A DNA stretch of 6,610 bases, taken from positions 1-6,610 of the forward strand of contig JAFGOB010000147.1 in assembly GCA_016926695.1 (NCBI GenBank), given 5' to 3'. The position numbers were made by a program, and so were the translations under genes. Positions 6,245 through 6,610 of the stretch are shown here, piece after piece. The stretch comes from Dehalococcoidales bacterium (GTDB lineage Bacteria > Chloroflexota > Dehalococcoidia > Dehalococcoidales > UBA3254). The notes under the pieces were generated by a model. The model had not been told where the DNA came from, did no database searches, and saw only the letters and a list, made by a program, of their open reading frames with translations. Every line of letters starts with the position of its first letter. The stretch's first letter is position 1.

Positions 6245-6610
6245 TCTACCCAGTCTGCTTCGATAGATTCCCAGTGCTTCCGTAATAAATTAGCCGCTCT
6301 CATCTGAGATATCAATGAGTTACTGAGTCTGAGCAGGAAAAAAAAGAGCTACTTCTCCCACGGTATTATCTGCAACACAGGATTCTATGCAGGACGACAT
6401 CACAATCGGGCAAAGCAGGCAAGCGGAAGGTAAAAATAACGCCGCGCAGTTTAACCCGAGCCAATGAGAGAAAAAACATTTCCCTCCGGATTTGTTTTAC
6501 TTTTAAACCTGTCCCGATGCTTGAAGTTATAAAATCGAGGCGATATTTTTATGACTCATTTTCGACAGTTTGGGCCTCATTTTTGAGGTCTTCAATTTGT
6601 AACTTATTGA
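6245..6610. other. Upstream AT-rich region without a supportable gene
   Basis: No coding frame was supported on either strand. Visible elements are four TGAG repeats (starting at 6305, 6316, 6324 and 6330), an A8 run (6338-6345) and a small hairpin GGCCTCA/TGAGGTC with a TTTT loop (6573-6590, one G-U pair). None has the form of a known regulatory site. The region separates the large gene from whatever lies to the right. Confidence 0.5.

Noticed and set aside
6573..6590. Hairpin GGCCTCA-TTTT-TGAGGTC as a terminator
   Set aside because: The stem is short with one G-U pair, and neither side is followed by a proper T run.
6527..6610. Minus-strand frame open from the right edge (27 codons, stop at 6529-6527)
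   Set aside because: It is too short to judge, shows no motif, and lies in AT-rich sequence. It could be chance as easily as the end of a gene.

Overview
The window looks like part of a free-living, secretion-rich Gram-negative bacterium of the FCB superphylum or a neighbouring candidate phylum (Glassbacteria, KSB1, Zixibacteria or Latescibacteria type). I infer this from protein architecture only: both genes end in the NxPNPFNPST...SGVYFYR...RKMVLLK tail, which resembles the FlgD-Ig-like and type IX (Por) secretion sorting domains, and both carry a dockerin-like calcium module just before it. No taxonomic marker gene is present.

Layout. (1) Positions 1-879, plus strand: the 3' part of a secreted surface protein whose start lies left of the window. 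(2) Positions 880-1487: a 608-base spacer between two converging genes. It holds a long imperfect inverted repeat (894-1019), a strong intrinsic terminator (1039-1071), several short degenerate repeats (about 1155-1343) and a weak hairpin (1383-1409) that might end the opposing gene. (3) Positions 1488-6137, minus strand: one 1549-residue secreted modular protein with a signal peptide, about eight PQQ-type beta-propeller blades, a long middle region with two DxDGDG-type loops, a fibronectin III-like domain, further beta-rich sequence, the dockerin-like module and the sorting tail. Its start is fixed by a perfect AAGGAGG ribosome binding site. (4) Positions 6138-6610: its leader and promoter region, followed by AT-rich sequence with no supportable gene.

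The two genes converge and share no operon. They are linked by a common C-terminal cassette of about 210 residues (dockerin-like module, 32-residue helical segment, sorting tail). By hand alignment it is 53-68% identical in its three parts, yet the coding DNA differs strongly in base composition: 65% GC against 48% GC over matching 240-base samples. Both products are expected to be exported by the same route and held at the surface or released. No enzyme active site is recognised in either. I found no defence system, CRISPR array, tRNA, rRNA or intact mobile element. The points most worth a second look are the shared cassette, its composition mismatch, and the long hairpin ahead of the terminator.
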